Shown here piece by piece: positions 33,395-43,527 of a DNA stretch of 64,000 nt (within the stretch, counting starts at the first letter, position 1; every line of letters begins with the position of its first letter). The stretch lies in assembly GCA_031286695.1 (NCBI GenBank), contig JAITTY010000005.1, forward strand, positions 310,001 to 374,000, written 5' to 3'. Position numbers and translations under genes: made by a program. The notes below the pieces were generated by a model. It did no database searches. It was not told where the DNA came from and was given only the letters and a program-made list of their open reading frames with translations. This stretch comes from Sphingobacterium sp. (GTDB lineage: Bacteria > Bacteroidota > Bacteroidia > Sphingobacteriales > Sphingobacteriaceae).

Positions 33395-35671
33395 ATGGGA
33401 ACCTTCTTTATAATTTTGATTTTTATCGTTATCGCTTTAGCTGCTTCAAGTAAAAAAAATAAAAAGAAACAACAGCAGCAGTATTATGCGCCACCGAAGG
33501 CCCAAGAGCAGCCCACAGCAGCTGAAATGAAAAACGCAAATTTCTACTATGGTGAGGGTTGGCGTCAATATTTAATTACGCACCATGGTAAGTATGAATT
33601 GTGGCCACCTAACTTTTTTGAAATTGCTGCAATAGCATTGCGCAAACTATCTATCAAGGAAAACTATGATCTCAAAATCCATTTTAATCATCGAGAAGGA
33701 TCTCAACTACTTTACAATCTTACTTTAAGGCTATTAAGAAACCGTCAATACAATAGCGAGAACGTAGGCAAAGCGTACAGAATAGTGATTGATACAATTC
33801 AAAAACTACCAGCATCATCCCCCTTACCTCCTATCCCTAAAGTGAGCGAAAACAAACCTACCACTGCATTCGTGCAAGAGAATGTTGTTATGAATAATGT
33901 GATACCATCAATCCAATCCGTAAATACGCCACAGGCATTAAAAAGTGAAGAGGAAACCGCTGATGTTAAACTTTCTGAAGTAAAAGTTCCAATTCAAACA
34001 GAAGATAGTAAGGCTGAACAAGATCAACATGGTGAAATTGCGCCTATATTAGATTCTTTAAACGTTAACAATCGATCAGACGAAACACACAATGATATTA
34101 TTGATGTTACGAGTCATCGTGAAGAAATTATATCAACTCAAGCGTATAATCTAGATAACAGTACAAATACATATCACGAACCTTCATTAAATATCGAAGA
34201 AGTATTAGCAAAATTGGATGATTCTAATCTTTTTGCAGTTACAAGTGAAAAAATGAGCATTCAACCTGCTCAACAGAGTTATGCAGATGGATTTGAGAAT
34301 AACTATAACTATGACGATTATTTACTCGGCAAGCGTTATAAAGATAAAATGGGACTTTCAAAAGCGCAGGTTTCATTACTAAATAAATTAACGGGAGTAA
34401 ATAATGTTTTTCTAGAAGTTGAGGGATGCTGTATAGATACGATTGCCCTCTTTCTGAGTGGTGAAAAAAAATTAAGAGCTAACCTCACAAAAAAAGATTC
34501 TAACCTGAAAAAGGAAATCGAAAATCTTGTTGAAAGTGCGCGCAAAATCTCAAGAGTAACGAAGGAAGGTGCTTGGATGTTTGATAGTTATTATAATCAA
34601 AAATACGTAAATGACATAATCTCGCAACAAGTTTACTACACTATATTTAAAAGAGCAGAGACCTTAGTAAGAGAAAAATGGGGACATAAACGAAAAGTAT
34701 CTGGCGATTTTTCGCAAACCTTTACTGGCCTAAGTGATATTTTTGAGGAGCGAATAGGGTCTGATGTCAATACGATTTTAGAAAACCTAAAGTCCTCTAT
34801 AAAAGATCCAGACCTAGCGACTGAGATCGAATTGAACAGGATGAATACCACGCGTTGGAAATCCAAATTTGATGTTTTGAAGAGTAGTGTAAAGCAAGAA
34901 AATATAGTCGAGTTCGGACAGGAAATCCATACACTTTTTGAAGAGAATCAACTTAATCCTTCCGCAGAAAACATCTACTATGAAGCCTGCAAAATAGCGT
35001 ATACCATAGATAAAAATGAAGCCATAAAGCTTTACTTACATTATCTGTATGCGGATCTCCGATCTGATAAAATTGACGATAAACAGCTCACAAAAACAAT
35101 CCACAAGACACTTTTTAAAAATGATCATCACGAACAGGCATTTAACGATATTATTCAACAATTAAAAAAAGATCGTAATCTCGCTACGGCAATTGAAAAG
35201 GTAGATTCTATCTATGCTCCAATCCGAAGAAAAATAGAATTGAATATCGAAGCAATCAAAACCGTTCAGGAACAGGATAAAAATACGGTTGAGCTACTCA
35301 ACAACTATCTTCAAGACGAGGAAGAAATAATAGAGAATGCACCAGTTGTATTTAGCAGCGATCAAGAAGGAACGGCGGCGGACGTAGAACCCACGGAGAT
35401 TAAATCTGATACCGACAACTTATTTGTTGACGAGCTTGATCTGTCATTAGATCAACGCGAATTGATCGGTTTATTTACAGCAAATAGTTTTGAACTGACT
35501 CAAGAATACCTAGCAAATTTCTGTAAATCGAGAGGGTTACGGTCTGGACCTATGATCAACGATATTAATGAGATTTGTTATGAAATTTTAGATGATACGC
35601 TGATCGAAGAGCGTGACGAAGAATATTTGGACATGAATGAGGATTATTATAAAATGATTATTAAAGCATGA
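33395..35671 (+). CDS. TerB-C domain protein with N-terminal membrane anchor
   Basis: This 758-residue protein begins with a hydrophobic helix (FFIILIFIVIALAAS), then a basic Lys/Gln patch. A conserved-looking N-terminal domain (50-140, YYGEGWRQYLITHHGKYELW), an acidic disordered linker (about 145-310) and a helical middle region follow. The last 75 residues (ELIGLFTANSFELTQEYL, then MINDINEICYEILDDTLIEE) match the TerB-C pattern. TerB-C proteins occur beside DNA-processing ATPases and helicases in predicted defence loci. The BrxD-like gene overlaps its stop by four bases. It may tether the complex to the membrane. Confidence 0.65.
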   Translation: MGTFFIILIFIVIALAASSKKNKKKQQQQYYAPPKAQEQPTAAEMKNANFYYGEGWRQYLITHHGKYELWPPNFFEIAAIALRKLSIKENYDLKIHFNHREGSQLLYNLTLRLLRNRQYNSENVGKAYRIVIDTIQKLPASSPLPPIPKVSENKPTTAFVQENVVMNNVIPSIQSVNTPQALKSEEETADVKLSEVKVPIQTEDSKAEQDQHGEIAPILDSLNVNNRSDETHNDIIDVTSHREEIISTQAYNLDNSTNTYHEPSLNIEEVLAKLDDSNLFAVTSEKMSIQPAQQSYADGFENNYNYDDYLLGKRYKDKMGLSKAQVSLLNKLTGVNNVFLEVEGCCIDTIALFLSGEKKLRANLTKKDSNLKKEIENLVESARKISRVTKEGAWMFDSYYNQKYVNDIISQQVYYTIFKRAETLVREKWGHKRKVSGDFSQTFTGLSDIFEERIGSDVNTILENLKSSIKDPDLATEIELNRMNTTRWKSKFDVLKSSVKQENIVEFGQEIHTLFEENQLNPSAENIYYEACKIAYTIDKNEAIKLYLHYLYADLRSDKIDDKQLTKTIHKTLFKNDHHEQAFNDIIQQLKKDRNLATAIEKVDSIYAPIRRKIELNIEAIKTVQEQDKNTVELLNNYLQDEEEIIENAPVVFSSDQEGTAADVEPTEIKSDTDNLFVDELDLSLDQRELIGLFTANSFELTQEYLANFCKSRGLRSGPMINDINEICYEILDDTLIEERDEEYLDMNEDYYKMIIKA

Positions 35672-36978
35672 AACTAACAGTAAAACCTAAAGAAGCTACG
35701 GCTATAATCAATTCCCTACTAAGTGGTGTGGTGCCAAGAATCGGGGTTCAACATATTACCGTAGGACGTTCGGATGAAGTGGATGCATTCATCAAAGCAC
35801 TAGACGATGTAAAAAATGGCCATAGCATGGTTAAATTCTGGATAGGTGACTTTGGATCAGGAAAATCCTTTATGCTCCACCTGCTCAATACGGTAGCATT
35901 GAAACAGAAGTTTGTGGTGTCAACAGCAGACTTCACACCGGATAATCGCCTATATTCAAATGATGGGAAAGCACTCGTGCTTTATACAGCTATCATGGAT
36001 AATATCGCCATACAAACAAAACCAGAAGGTGGCGCTTTAGCAACGCTACTGGAAAAATGGATTGAACAAGTTGTCGCTTCTACTGCCGAGGAAAATAACC
36101 TTTCCCTTGTTCAGATCCGCGAAGAGCAATATCTGAATCTAGTACAGAATAAGATTATGCAGTCAATCAATGAACTGACTGATGTCGGTGGATTTGATTT
36201 CGCTACCGTAATCATGAAGTACTACGAAGGATATATTAACGACGACGAGCTATTGAAACGAAATGCCTTAAGATGGTTAAAAGGGCAATATAAAAAGACT
36301 GAGGCAAGACAGGATCTTGGAGTTCGCGAGGTGATCAACGACTTGAACTTCTACGACATGCTCAAAAATTTTACGGCACTATTTGTCAGTATGGGTTACA
36401 GTGGATTTATGCTCAATCTCGACGAAGCCATCAATCTTTATAAAATCTCGACATCGACGATGCGTGAAAAGAACTATGAAAAAATCCTCACGATTTATAA
36501 CGATTGTTTCCAAGGTAAAGTAAGTAACTTGTTTATCAATATAGCAGGTACACGTGAATTTTTGGAGAATGAGCGGCGTGGTTTATTTAGCTACCAAGCA
36601 TTGAAATCAAGGTTAGAAACAAACAAGTTTGAAACACTTCAAATTCGTGATTTCGCCCAGCCTGTCATCCGATTAATGCCAATCGATCATAACGAGATAT
36701 TTGTATTGCTTAAAAAACTCAAAGAAGTTTTTGAATTTCATTATAAGTTGGAAATTGACATTTCGGATAGCGAGATTCAAAATTTTATGGAGGAAATATA
36801 TAATAAACCTGGTGCAAGTGAATTTTTGACACCAAGGGAAGTGATACGTGACTTTCTAAATATTTTGAGCATCCTACGTCAAAATCCTGAATTAGATAAA
36901 GCAACACTATTTAGCGATATTCAGATCAAAGACGAACGCCCAGTCGACGTATTATTAGACAGTATAGAAGAACTATAG
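35668..36978 (+). CDS. BrxD-like P-loop ATPase (DUF2791)
   Basis: This 436-residue ATPase has Walker A in FWIGDFGSGKSFMLHLLN (GDFGSGKS at 60-67) and a Walker B-like YSGFMLNLDEAINLY near residue 250. The layout is that of the BREX ATP-binding protein BrxD. The ATGA overlap with TerB-C and the one-base gap to the helicase show coupled translation. BrxD and the Lhr-like helicase (BrxHI) are partners in type 2 BREX, but no PglX methylase, PglZ or BrxC is present here. The pair has therefore been recruited by another module. Confidence 0.85.
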   Translation: MKLTVKPKEATAIINSLLSGVVPRIGVQHITVGRSDEVDAFIKALDDVKNGHSMVKFWIGDFGSGKSFMLHLLNTVALKQKFVVSTADFTPDNRLYSNDGKALVLYTAIMDNIAIQTKPEGGALATLLEKWIEQVVASTAEENNLSLVQIREEQYLNLVQNKIMQSINELTDVGGFDFATVIMKYYEGYINDDELLKRNALRWLKGQYKKTEARQDLGVREVINDLNFYDMLKNFTALFVSMGYSGFMLNLDEAINLYKISTSTMREKNYEKILTIYNDCFQGKVSNLFINIAGTREFLENERRGLFSYQALKSRLETNKFETLQIRDFAQPVIRLMPIDHNEIFVLLKKLKEVFEFHYKLEIDISDSEIQNFMEEIYNKPGASEFLTPREVIRDFLNILSILRQNPELDKATLFSDIQIKDERPVDVLLDSIEEL

Positions 36979-36979
36979 T

Positions 36980-39142
36980 ATGGCATTTGAACTGCTCTCT
37001 GAACCTATTAGACGCTTTGTGAAGGATAAGCGCTGGGAAAGTCTAAGACCAATACAAGTGGCTGCAATCGAAAAAATAATGAAAAACGATGGCAATGTCA
37101 TATTGGCTAGTAGAACGGCCTCTGGTAAAACGGAGGCTGCCTTCCTCCCAATCCTATCCAAAATAAGTCCGCAGAGCAAGAGCGTTCAAGTCTTATATAT
37201 TTCCCCATTGATCGCATTGATCAACGATCAATTTGTTCGTGTAGAGGATCTGTGTAGTTACCTAGATATTAAAGTAACAAAATGGCATGGCGAAGCAAAC
37301 AGAACGGCAAAGGAGCATCTGATTAAAGAGCCAAACGGTGTCGTACTGATTACACCTGAATCCTTGGAGGCTATGTTGGTTGATAAACCTCAAAACGTTA
37401 GCATTTTATTCAACGATCTCAAATACATTGTTATTGATGAGATTCATTCATTTATAGGTACGGATAGAGGGATTCAGCTAAAATCGATATTGCACCGCAT
37501 TCAAAAGTCCGCTAAAGTGACACCTGCTATCGTAGGTTTATCAGCGACTTTAGGCGATTTCGAAGAAGCCAAACGCATGACTGGTCGACCAGACGCTACT
37601 GTCGTACTACGAGACCGGACCGCTAAAAGCATGGTGACTTCATTCCGTTATTTTGAGAGCGGGGCAAATCAACTATCTTTGGAATTGCTGAAAGATCTCT
37701 ACAAAGAAACCTACAACAGTAAAGTTTTGGTATTTCCAAATAGCCGTGGACGGGCCGAAGAGGTTGCCGTCAAACTAAAAAGGATTGCCGAAAAAGTAAA
37801 TGGACATACGTCATATTACTCTCACCATTCATCAGTCGATCGCGAGCTAAGGGAATGGATTGAACATTTTGCCAAAACAAATACCTATCATCCATTTGTG
37901 ATTTCCTGTACCTCAACGCTTGAACTCGGTATCGATATTGGTAGCGTAGAAAAAGTAGTTCAGATCGATGCTACGCATTCTATTGCATCCCTTATACAAC
38001 GAGTAGGTAGAAGTGGGCGCAAGGATGGACAAGCTAGTTCATTGTTGTTATACGCAACTGGTAAATGGAGCCTGCTACAATCATTGGCTTGCTGGGAGCT
38101 TTATAAACAGGAATTCATCGAACCGCCCTTTGTAGCTGTAAAACCCTTTGATTTATTCGCACACCAACTATTGGCAGTAGTGAAACAATATAGTGGCTTA
38201 CCCATTTCAGATTTAAAAACCGAGCTTGAGCAAAACTTTGCATTTAAGGATATCACGTCCGAAGAGTTTGATGATATTTTAAGCCATCTGATCGAAACCG
38301 ATATGCTCGAACAGTTAGGTAAAGAGGTCATCATCGGGCTAGAAGGCGAGCGAATTGTCAATTCGCGAGATTTTTATTCAGTATTTGCGACTGAAATACA
38401 TTTTAAAGTTCTACACGATGGCAAATCAATTGGTGATCTTCCCTCCTCCTCACCGATCATGATCGAAGACAATATCTTGTTGGCCGCCAAGATCTGGAAA
38501 GTAGTTGATATCGATTTTAGAAGCCGGAAAATATTTGTAAAACCGACTAACGATGGTAAGCCTCCAATTTTTGGCGGTGAGCCTGGTAATACACATCCAT
38601 TAGTGAGGCAAAAAATGCTCGAATTACTAATGACTTCGTCAATACATCCTGAGCTTGATGAGCAATGCTGTATGATATTGGAGGATATGCGTCAAGTCTT
38701 TCAGAATATTCCGATTGAGAGTTTGGAAGATGACCGCCCCTTGCTTATGGGAGAAAATTCCTATAAATTTTACACCTTTCAGGGATCAAAGATATTTGAC
38801 ACGCTAAAATTTATTTTATCTGCAGCAGAAATAGAATTCCGGCACCAAGACGCATCAGCATCTATTGAAATAGATAAAGAGCAAGGATTTGAATGGTCTG
38901 CACCAAAGCTGCTTGCTGTATTTGAAGATTTAGATCATCATTTGGCATTACGGATCGATGCTAATACAGCAATATTAAGTTTTGCAAAATGGGCTATATT
39001 ACTTCCTAAGGATAAACAGATAGAGCTCTTAAAAAGTCGACGCTACGATTTTGAGGGTGCTATTAGATTCATAAATTCGGTTCGATGGGTCTACACTGAA
39101 AGCCTAGAGGATGATCTTATTAAAAATGCTTTAGACGCGTAA
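36980..39142 (+). CDS. Lhr-like superfamily II DEAD/DEAH helicase (BrxHI-like)
   Basis: This 720-residue helicase has two RecA-like domains. Motif I is ILASRTASGKTEAAFLP (about 42-57), motif II is YIVIDEIHSF, motif III is VGLSATLGD, and motif VI is IQRVGRSGRKDGQ. The long C-terminal region of Lhr-like proteins follows. It should translocate on nucleic acid and unwind duplexes using ATP. It begins one base after the BrxD-like stop and the two are conserved partners in BREX type 2 and related loci. No methylase is nearby, so self/non-self marking must come from elsewhere. Confidence 0.9.
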   Translation: MAFELLSEPIRRFVKDKRWESLRPIQVAAIEKIMKNDGNVILASRTASGKTEAAFLPILSKISPQSKSVQVLYISPLIALINDQFVRVEDLCSYLDIKVTKWHGEANRTAKEHLIKEPNGVVLITPESLEAMLVDKPQNVSILFNDLKYIVIDEIHSFIGTDRGIQLKSILHRIQKSAKVTPAIVGLSATLGDFEEAKRMTGRPDATVVLRDRTAKSMVTSFRYFESGANQLSLELLKDLYKETYNSKVLVFPNSRGRAEEVAVKLKRIAEKVNGHTSYYSHHSSVDRELREWIEHFAKTNTYHPFVISCTSTLELGIDIGSVEKVVQIDATHSIASLIQRVGRSGRKDGQASSLLLYATGKWSLLQSLACWELYKQEFIEPPFVAVKPFDLFAHQLLAVVKQYSGLPISDLKTELEQNFAFKDITSEEFDDILSHLIETDMLEQLGKEVIIGLEGERIVNSRDFYSVFATEIHFKVLHDGKSIGDLPSSSPIMIEDNILLAAKIWKVVDIDFRSRKIFVKPTNDGKPPIFGGEPGNTHPLVRQKMLELLMTSSIHPELDEQCCMILEDMRQVFQNIPIESLEDDRPLLMGENSYKFYTFQGSKIFDTLKFILSAAEIEFRHQDASASIEIDKEQGFEWSAPKLLAVFEDLDHHLALRIDANTAILSFAKWAILLPKDKQIELLKSRRYDFEGAIRFINSVRWVYTESLEDDLIKNALDA

Positions 39143-39159
39143 ATTGAAATTTTATTACT

Positions 39160-39789
39160 ATGATTATTTCGCATCTAATTCTCGTAGAGATTGACACCGA
39201 TAGCTCGACAATCGCTTTAAAAATGAAAGACCTAAAAAGTCTAAAGTTCGATTATTATTCTCGTTCAAATTACATTAAAAGTTTTGCAATCTGCACACAC
39301 AGTAAGCATTTAGCCTTAAGCATAAAATCTGGCATTGAGGCCCTGATTTTAGATGATATAATTAATGACTACAACGGAGCCATTTATAACATATCGGCTC
39401 TAAGCAAATTAGTTAGAGGATGTAATTTCTATAAGTCAGAGATTCCAAGCATCGAAATCATAAAAAATATAAAGACCTTAGAAAACGTTGAGATACCTCA
39501 AATTGACACCTACAAAGGCATAATGGAATTTTATGATAATTGCAATCTACTAATTGCTCAAATCGACGAGTTGTTAAATAATGGTGCTGAATTTTCCAAA
39601 AATAACCGAAAAGAACAACCATCTATTATTCACAACCGAAACTTACCTATTTTGGATCAATTGAATTTCGATTGGGTATATAATAAGGATAATGATATAG
39701 TCTTTGATAATATTGGTCTAGCAAAATGGAGACGTGAGGGGCGATTCCCGGAGCATAGACGACTTATAGAGGTGAAGTATTTTAGATAG
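39160..39789 (+). CDS. Hypothetical protein in the helicase module
   Basis: This 209-residue soluble protein has a mixed alpha/beta pattern with no recognised motif. It begins 17 bases after the helicase stop in the same direction. The tail (LAKWRREGRFPEHRRLIEVK) is basic and could contact nucleic acid. It is AT-rich, like the other island genes. Probably an accessory subunit of the module, on context alone. Confidence 0.6.
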   Translation: MIISHLILVEIDTDSSTIALKMKDLKSLKFDYYSRSNYIKSFAICTHSKHLALSIKSGIEALILDDIINDYNGAIYNISALSKLVRGCNFYKSEIPSIEIIKNIKTLENVEIPQIDTYKGIMEFYDNCNLLIAQIDELLNNGAEFSKNNRKEQPSIIHNRNLPILDQLNFDWVYNKDNDIVFDNIGLAKWRREGRFPEHRRLIEVKYFR

Positions 39790-39894
39790 GGCTCATTTTA
39801 TCCTTGAAAAAAGGGAAACCGTAAAAATTCCCAGCAAGCTCTCCCGATATTGTATGTTATTATTTCCGTCAAATTATGAGAAATTGAATAGATT

Positions 39895-41691
39895 ATGAAA
39901 AAAATCGATATCACAAATATTGTACTCAATGAAAATGCATATTTCTTTAGCGCTAAAAGTAAAATTACAAAAAAATTTATCTTGAAGATCTTTCAGGAAG
40001 CGAGAGATGACAAAGATGCACGTAGATCTTATGACTCTCTGATAAGACAATCTCTATTTGAAGGAGGCCAAGAGGTAGCAAAATATTCTCTAGACATATT
40101 TGATTTTGACCAAAAGCCTTCTTTCTTAAAGCAACCCCAAGATCTTTGGGAAACTAAAACTGCACTTTTCTTAATTTTGGAATATAAGGAATACGTAGTA
40201 ATATTTAGGAAAAATATCTCTGGAATAAAGAGCTTGAAGTCTATGTTAGAGCCTATCGACTATAGCATCTTAGCTAATTTCTATATTGATGATAAGAGCA
40301 AATTTGAGAAGATAGTTTCTAATACACTCAATACCGCTGATAATGCAATACAAACAAAAACTGCTGAAGCCATAGATCTAAAAGGTGTAATGACTAGATT
40401 CGGTGCGAGTAAGCAAGTAATTTCAGCTATGCGACTAGATAACGAAGGAGATAAAGCAACAATTTCTTTAAATACTTCTAGAGTCAATGCGCTGAAACTT
40501 GGACAGGATTTAGAGCACGTACTTTTTTGGTCTATTAAAATATGTAATCTTATAACAGCCGCTATAATAAACAGTAAAATGCATCGCTTTTTAGCTTGTT
40601 TTGCGGTACCCATTGATTTTGAGAAAGAAATTCAAATATTAAATCCAAAATTCTTATTATTTAGGTTTAATTCTATTATAGACCAAATCGATAATGGTTT
40701 GATCCAAAGTTTATATAAAGAGGATGAGGAAGGGAAACAATCTGAAATTAAAATAACTGACATTATAGAATCATTAGGAGGTCTTATTACACTAAGTAAA
40801 GATAGAAAAGATTTATATACAGGAAACGGCATTAATGTTCGAGTAAATCAAAAATCGCTAACTGTCAATGGCGATTTTTTCACAAATCTGTTTGTAAAAA
40901 TTCAAGATGATTCGATAAATCTTGCAAAATATTTAAATTATCAGAGTCATTATTTAATTACATTTGAAGAACCTGAATACGCCTACACACATCATAAAAT
41001 TTTTAAGGATCATCGGCTTTTAAACGATTTAGAAATCTTTTTAGATACATTTATTCCAGAACCATTGTTAAGAAATGTAACATCTGAAAAAGGTAACGGT
41101 TATACCGAAAACTCCAGCGAATTTGAAAGCAACTCATTATTTGGAATACTCGATAAAATGCTAATGACAAAACAAAATGTTATTTGTGATGATCTTGGAG
41201 TTGAATGGGGAGATTTTATCACTATAAACCACAGTGAAATATCTTTTTACCACTGTAAGCATAACGAGAACTCGCTTTCAGCTTCTAATTTACAAGAAGT
41301 TTTCGGTCAGGCTCAGAAAAATCTAGGATATCTGGAGTTAAGTGATGAGGATGTGGAATATCGGGAGTCTCGTTGGTCCGATACTTACACATTGAACAAA
41401 GTAACTACAAAAATTAAAAGGATAAGAAGGTGTGAAAAACCTAATACTCCAATACAAAGCATTAAAGAAAGCATTCGCAAAGCTTCAGAGAGCGGAAACC
41501 TTAAAAGAAGCGTAAATGTGGTCATAAGTTTTCTCTCGAAATCTGAATTAAGTCAATCACTATATCGCCTAAAGAACGGAGAAAAATTTGAAAACAAAGG
41601 TGTTACACTGCAAATACTTTGGTTTGTAAATGCCGTTTTATCAAGTGCTAACGAAATTGGCGTAGAATTTAGAGTGATATGTCGACCTTAA
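39895..41691 (+). CDS. Unknown protein with a possible PD-(D/E)XK-like nuclease motif
   Basis: This 598-residue protein has no confident family. Near residues 429-455 the pattern CDDLGVEWGDFITIN followed by ISFYHCKHNENSLSASNL recalls a restriction-like nuclease core (acidic residues, then a strand with Cys-Lys). The following GQAQKNLGYL is typical of some Mrr/DUF6119-like proteins. The N-terminal 400 residues are mixed helices and strands. It lies 105 bases after the hypothetical protein and is the last rightward gene of the module, so it could be the DNA-cutting component. The motif reading is by eye and uncertain. Confidence 0.45.
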   Translation: MKKIDITNIVLNENAYFFSAKSKITKKFILKIFQEARDDKDARRSYDSLIRQSLFEGGQEVAKYSLDIFDFDQKPSFLKQPQDLWETKTALFLILEYKEYVVIFRKNISGIKSLKSMLEPIDYSILANFYIDDKSKFEKIVSNTLNTADNAIQTKTAEAIDLKGVMTRFGASKQVISAMRLDNEGDKATISLNTSRVNALKLGQDLEHVLFWSIKICNLITAAIINSKMHRFLACFAVPIDFEKEIQILNPKFLLFRFNSIIDQIDNGLIQSLYKEDEEGKQSEIKITDIIESLGGLITLSKDRKDLYTGNGINVRVNQKSLTVNGDFFTNLFVKIQDDSINLAKYLNYQSHYLITFEEPEYAYTHHKIFKDHRLLNDLEIFLDTFIPEPLLRNVTSEKGNGYTENSSEFESNSLFGILDKMLMTKQNVICDDLGVEWGDFITINHSEISFYHCKHNENSLSASNLQEVFGQAQKNLGYLELSDEDVEYRESRWSDTYTLNKVTTKIKRIRRCEKPNTPIQSIKESIRKASESGNLKRSVNVVISFLSKSELSQSLYRLKNGEKFENKGVTLQILWFVNAVLSSANEIGVEFRVICRP

Positions 41692-41951
41692 TGCAGTAGT
41701 CAATTATAAAATACAAGCCTAAATTTAAAATCTGAATACATAACAAACCCAGTATTATTCTGCATTGGAGGATGGCTATGCTAACCTGAGAAGCGCAATA
41801 ACTAATCGATAATTTTATATAGGCAGTATATTTTGACGCTTTGTTCCATTTTCGTGCCCGAATTTCACTTCTAGTCACTGATTAGGATAAGAGTAGGCTT
41901 TAAGCTAAAAATCGTGTAGAAGGCATTAAATATATGCTCTTAAACCATTAA

Positions 41952-42848
41952 TTACATTGGATTCTCTTCACTAGAGGTAAAGTTGTCGATATCCTCGCTC
42001 AAGGACACTGTTTTTGCTTTGCCTTTGACCATTGTCTCTGAAACAAAAATTATTTCCCCCTTTTTATTTGTAAAATAATCGGATTGAAGTAATCTAAAAT
42101 GCCCTTTTCTAAAATGAGGAATTTTTGAGAGACTTGAGCTCTCAATATCCTTAACCCTTTCAGACACCTGGAAAGTAAGGTTTTTTGCCAGTTTATTTTC
42201 ACTGTAATCAAAATAATCATGTGGCACACCGTCAGCGATACAGTCTGGAAAACAATTCATGTACGCTATTGTATTTATAGCAAGACTATATATACTAGCA
42301 TGAGTTTTAGAAACGCTATCATCTTTCTTTATCACATCTGCATAGAACTTATTTGACATAAGACCCCCATTCTTGCCTAATGAATAGTACAACTCTAAGC
42401 TACCATCCTTTTCTAAACTAAGAGAAAATGCATAGCCTTCCCCTTCAAAAGGAATATGAATAGCGAATTGGTAAACAACTGTATCTCTAATTTCATTGGC
42501 ATAAATATGATTTATGGCTCTTGTCTGTCCGTTTTGGAAAAGAAATTTTTTAATCCCCTCTAAATCCGATAATGGAGTTACTTCTAGAAAATCACGCAAT
42601 TGCTTATCAAGGAAGAAAATGTGTAAAAGGTCACCTTTTGAATCTTCCCTCCATAAATCCCATCCTGATATTATTAATCTTCTAGACTCCTGAGTTTCGT
42701 CAATACCTACAGGCTTCGTTAAGAGGTTTTTCTTAAGTGCAATATATATTTGTTCGTCTGTGAAATCGGGTGTGAAATTCTTTTGCGTACCATATAGGTC
42801 TTTCCAGAAGTATTTCAACGGCTTACTATAATAAACTTTTTTAGCCAT
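41952..42848 (-). CDS. Unknown protein with phage/plasmid-type C-terminal motif
   Basis: This 298-residue soluble protein has no recognised N-terminal domain. Near residues 238-270, HFRKGHFRLLQSDYFTNKKG followed by EIIFVSETMVKG resembles a short C-terminal motif (xRxGHxR...I.VxPxxxG) seen in proteins from phages and mobile elements. It is convergent with the 598-residue gene and 260 bases away from it. It may belong to the mobile part of the island rather than to the helicase module. Confidence 0.5.
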   Translation of the reverse strand: MAKKVYYSKPLKYFWKDLYGTQKNFTPDFTDEQIYIALKKNLLTKPVGIDETQESRRLIISGWDLWREDSKGDLLHIFFLDKQLRDFLEVTPLSDLEGIKKFLFQNGQTRAINHIYANEIRDTVVYQFAIHIPFEGEGYAFSLSLEKDGSLELYYSLGKNGGLMSNKFYADVIKKDDSVSKTHASIYSLAINTIAYMNCFPDCIADGVPHDYFDYSENKLAKNLTFQVSERVKDIESSSLSKIPHFRKGHFRLLQSDYFTNKKGEIIFVSETMVKGKAKTVSLSEDIDNFTSSEENPM

Positions 42849-43145
42849 ATTAACTCAAAACTTTCCTGTGGGTGTTAAAAGCGTTTGTAATGAATACTTT
42901 AAGGCAATATAGAAAATTATTACATAATTATGAAGTCTGTTTGCAAATGAGCTTTACATTAATCTACTTTATTTATGCTTGGATTTTGACTCTCACCTCT
43001 TTTCGTACAAAAAAAGCTCATTACTGAAAAATTCTGTAGAGGACATTAAAATAACTATATCAAAAGAAAAAGGGAGATGATTAATATATTCTTTTAAAAT
43101 TGGCGATTTTAGCGAGTACCTATCCTCCTTTAGATTGTTAATCTT

Positions 43146-43352
43146 TTAAATCAGATTCAACTTTACTCGGATGAATACCATTTTGTTCAGCATAAATATA
43201 ACCAACCCTTCATCGTCATTATAATATTTCATAGTAGTTATTACACTTTTATGTCCCATTACAACCTTAGTTGTAGCTAAAGTTGTTTTTTTTGAGAGGT
43301 TAGTTTGAATTCGACAAGAAAAGCCCCCCTTGTTAACTGTCAAGGGAGGCAA
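43146..43352 (-). pseudogene. C-terminal fragment of a tyrosine recombinase
   Basis: Within this 68-codon leftward frame, TTLATTKVVMGHKSVITTMK and the following YYND match the GHxSxxTTxxYY end of tyrosine recombinases, including the Arg/His-Tyr catalytic block (His in GHK, Tyr in KYY). Everything N-terminal is missing. It lies at the right edge of the defence island and is probably the remains of its integrase. Confidence 0.65.
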
Positions 43353-43527
43353 TGTTAGCTAGATGTCCGCTTTGGCTAAATGTTAACCGGCTTTGGGCTT
43401 CGATCTAAATCAAAGGTCGTAAGATTATTTAGAATTAGTGTTGTTAATTTGTTTAAAAATGTTGTTCAAAAGTTGACGGCTATTTATAATTTTAATTCCG
43501 GAACAGCATTTGTGGCATTCGTACCAA

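Noticed and set aside
35668..39142. Complete BREX system
   Set aside because: Only BrxD-like and Lhr-like proteins are present; no PglX methylase, PglZ, BrxC or BrxL occurs in the window.
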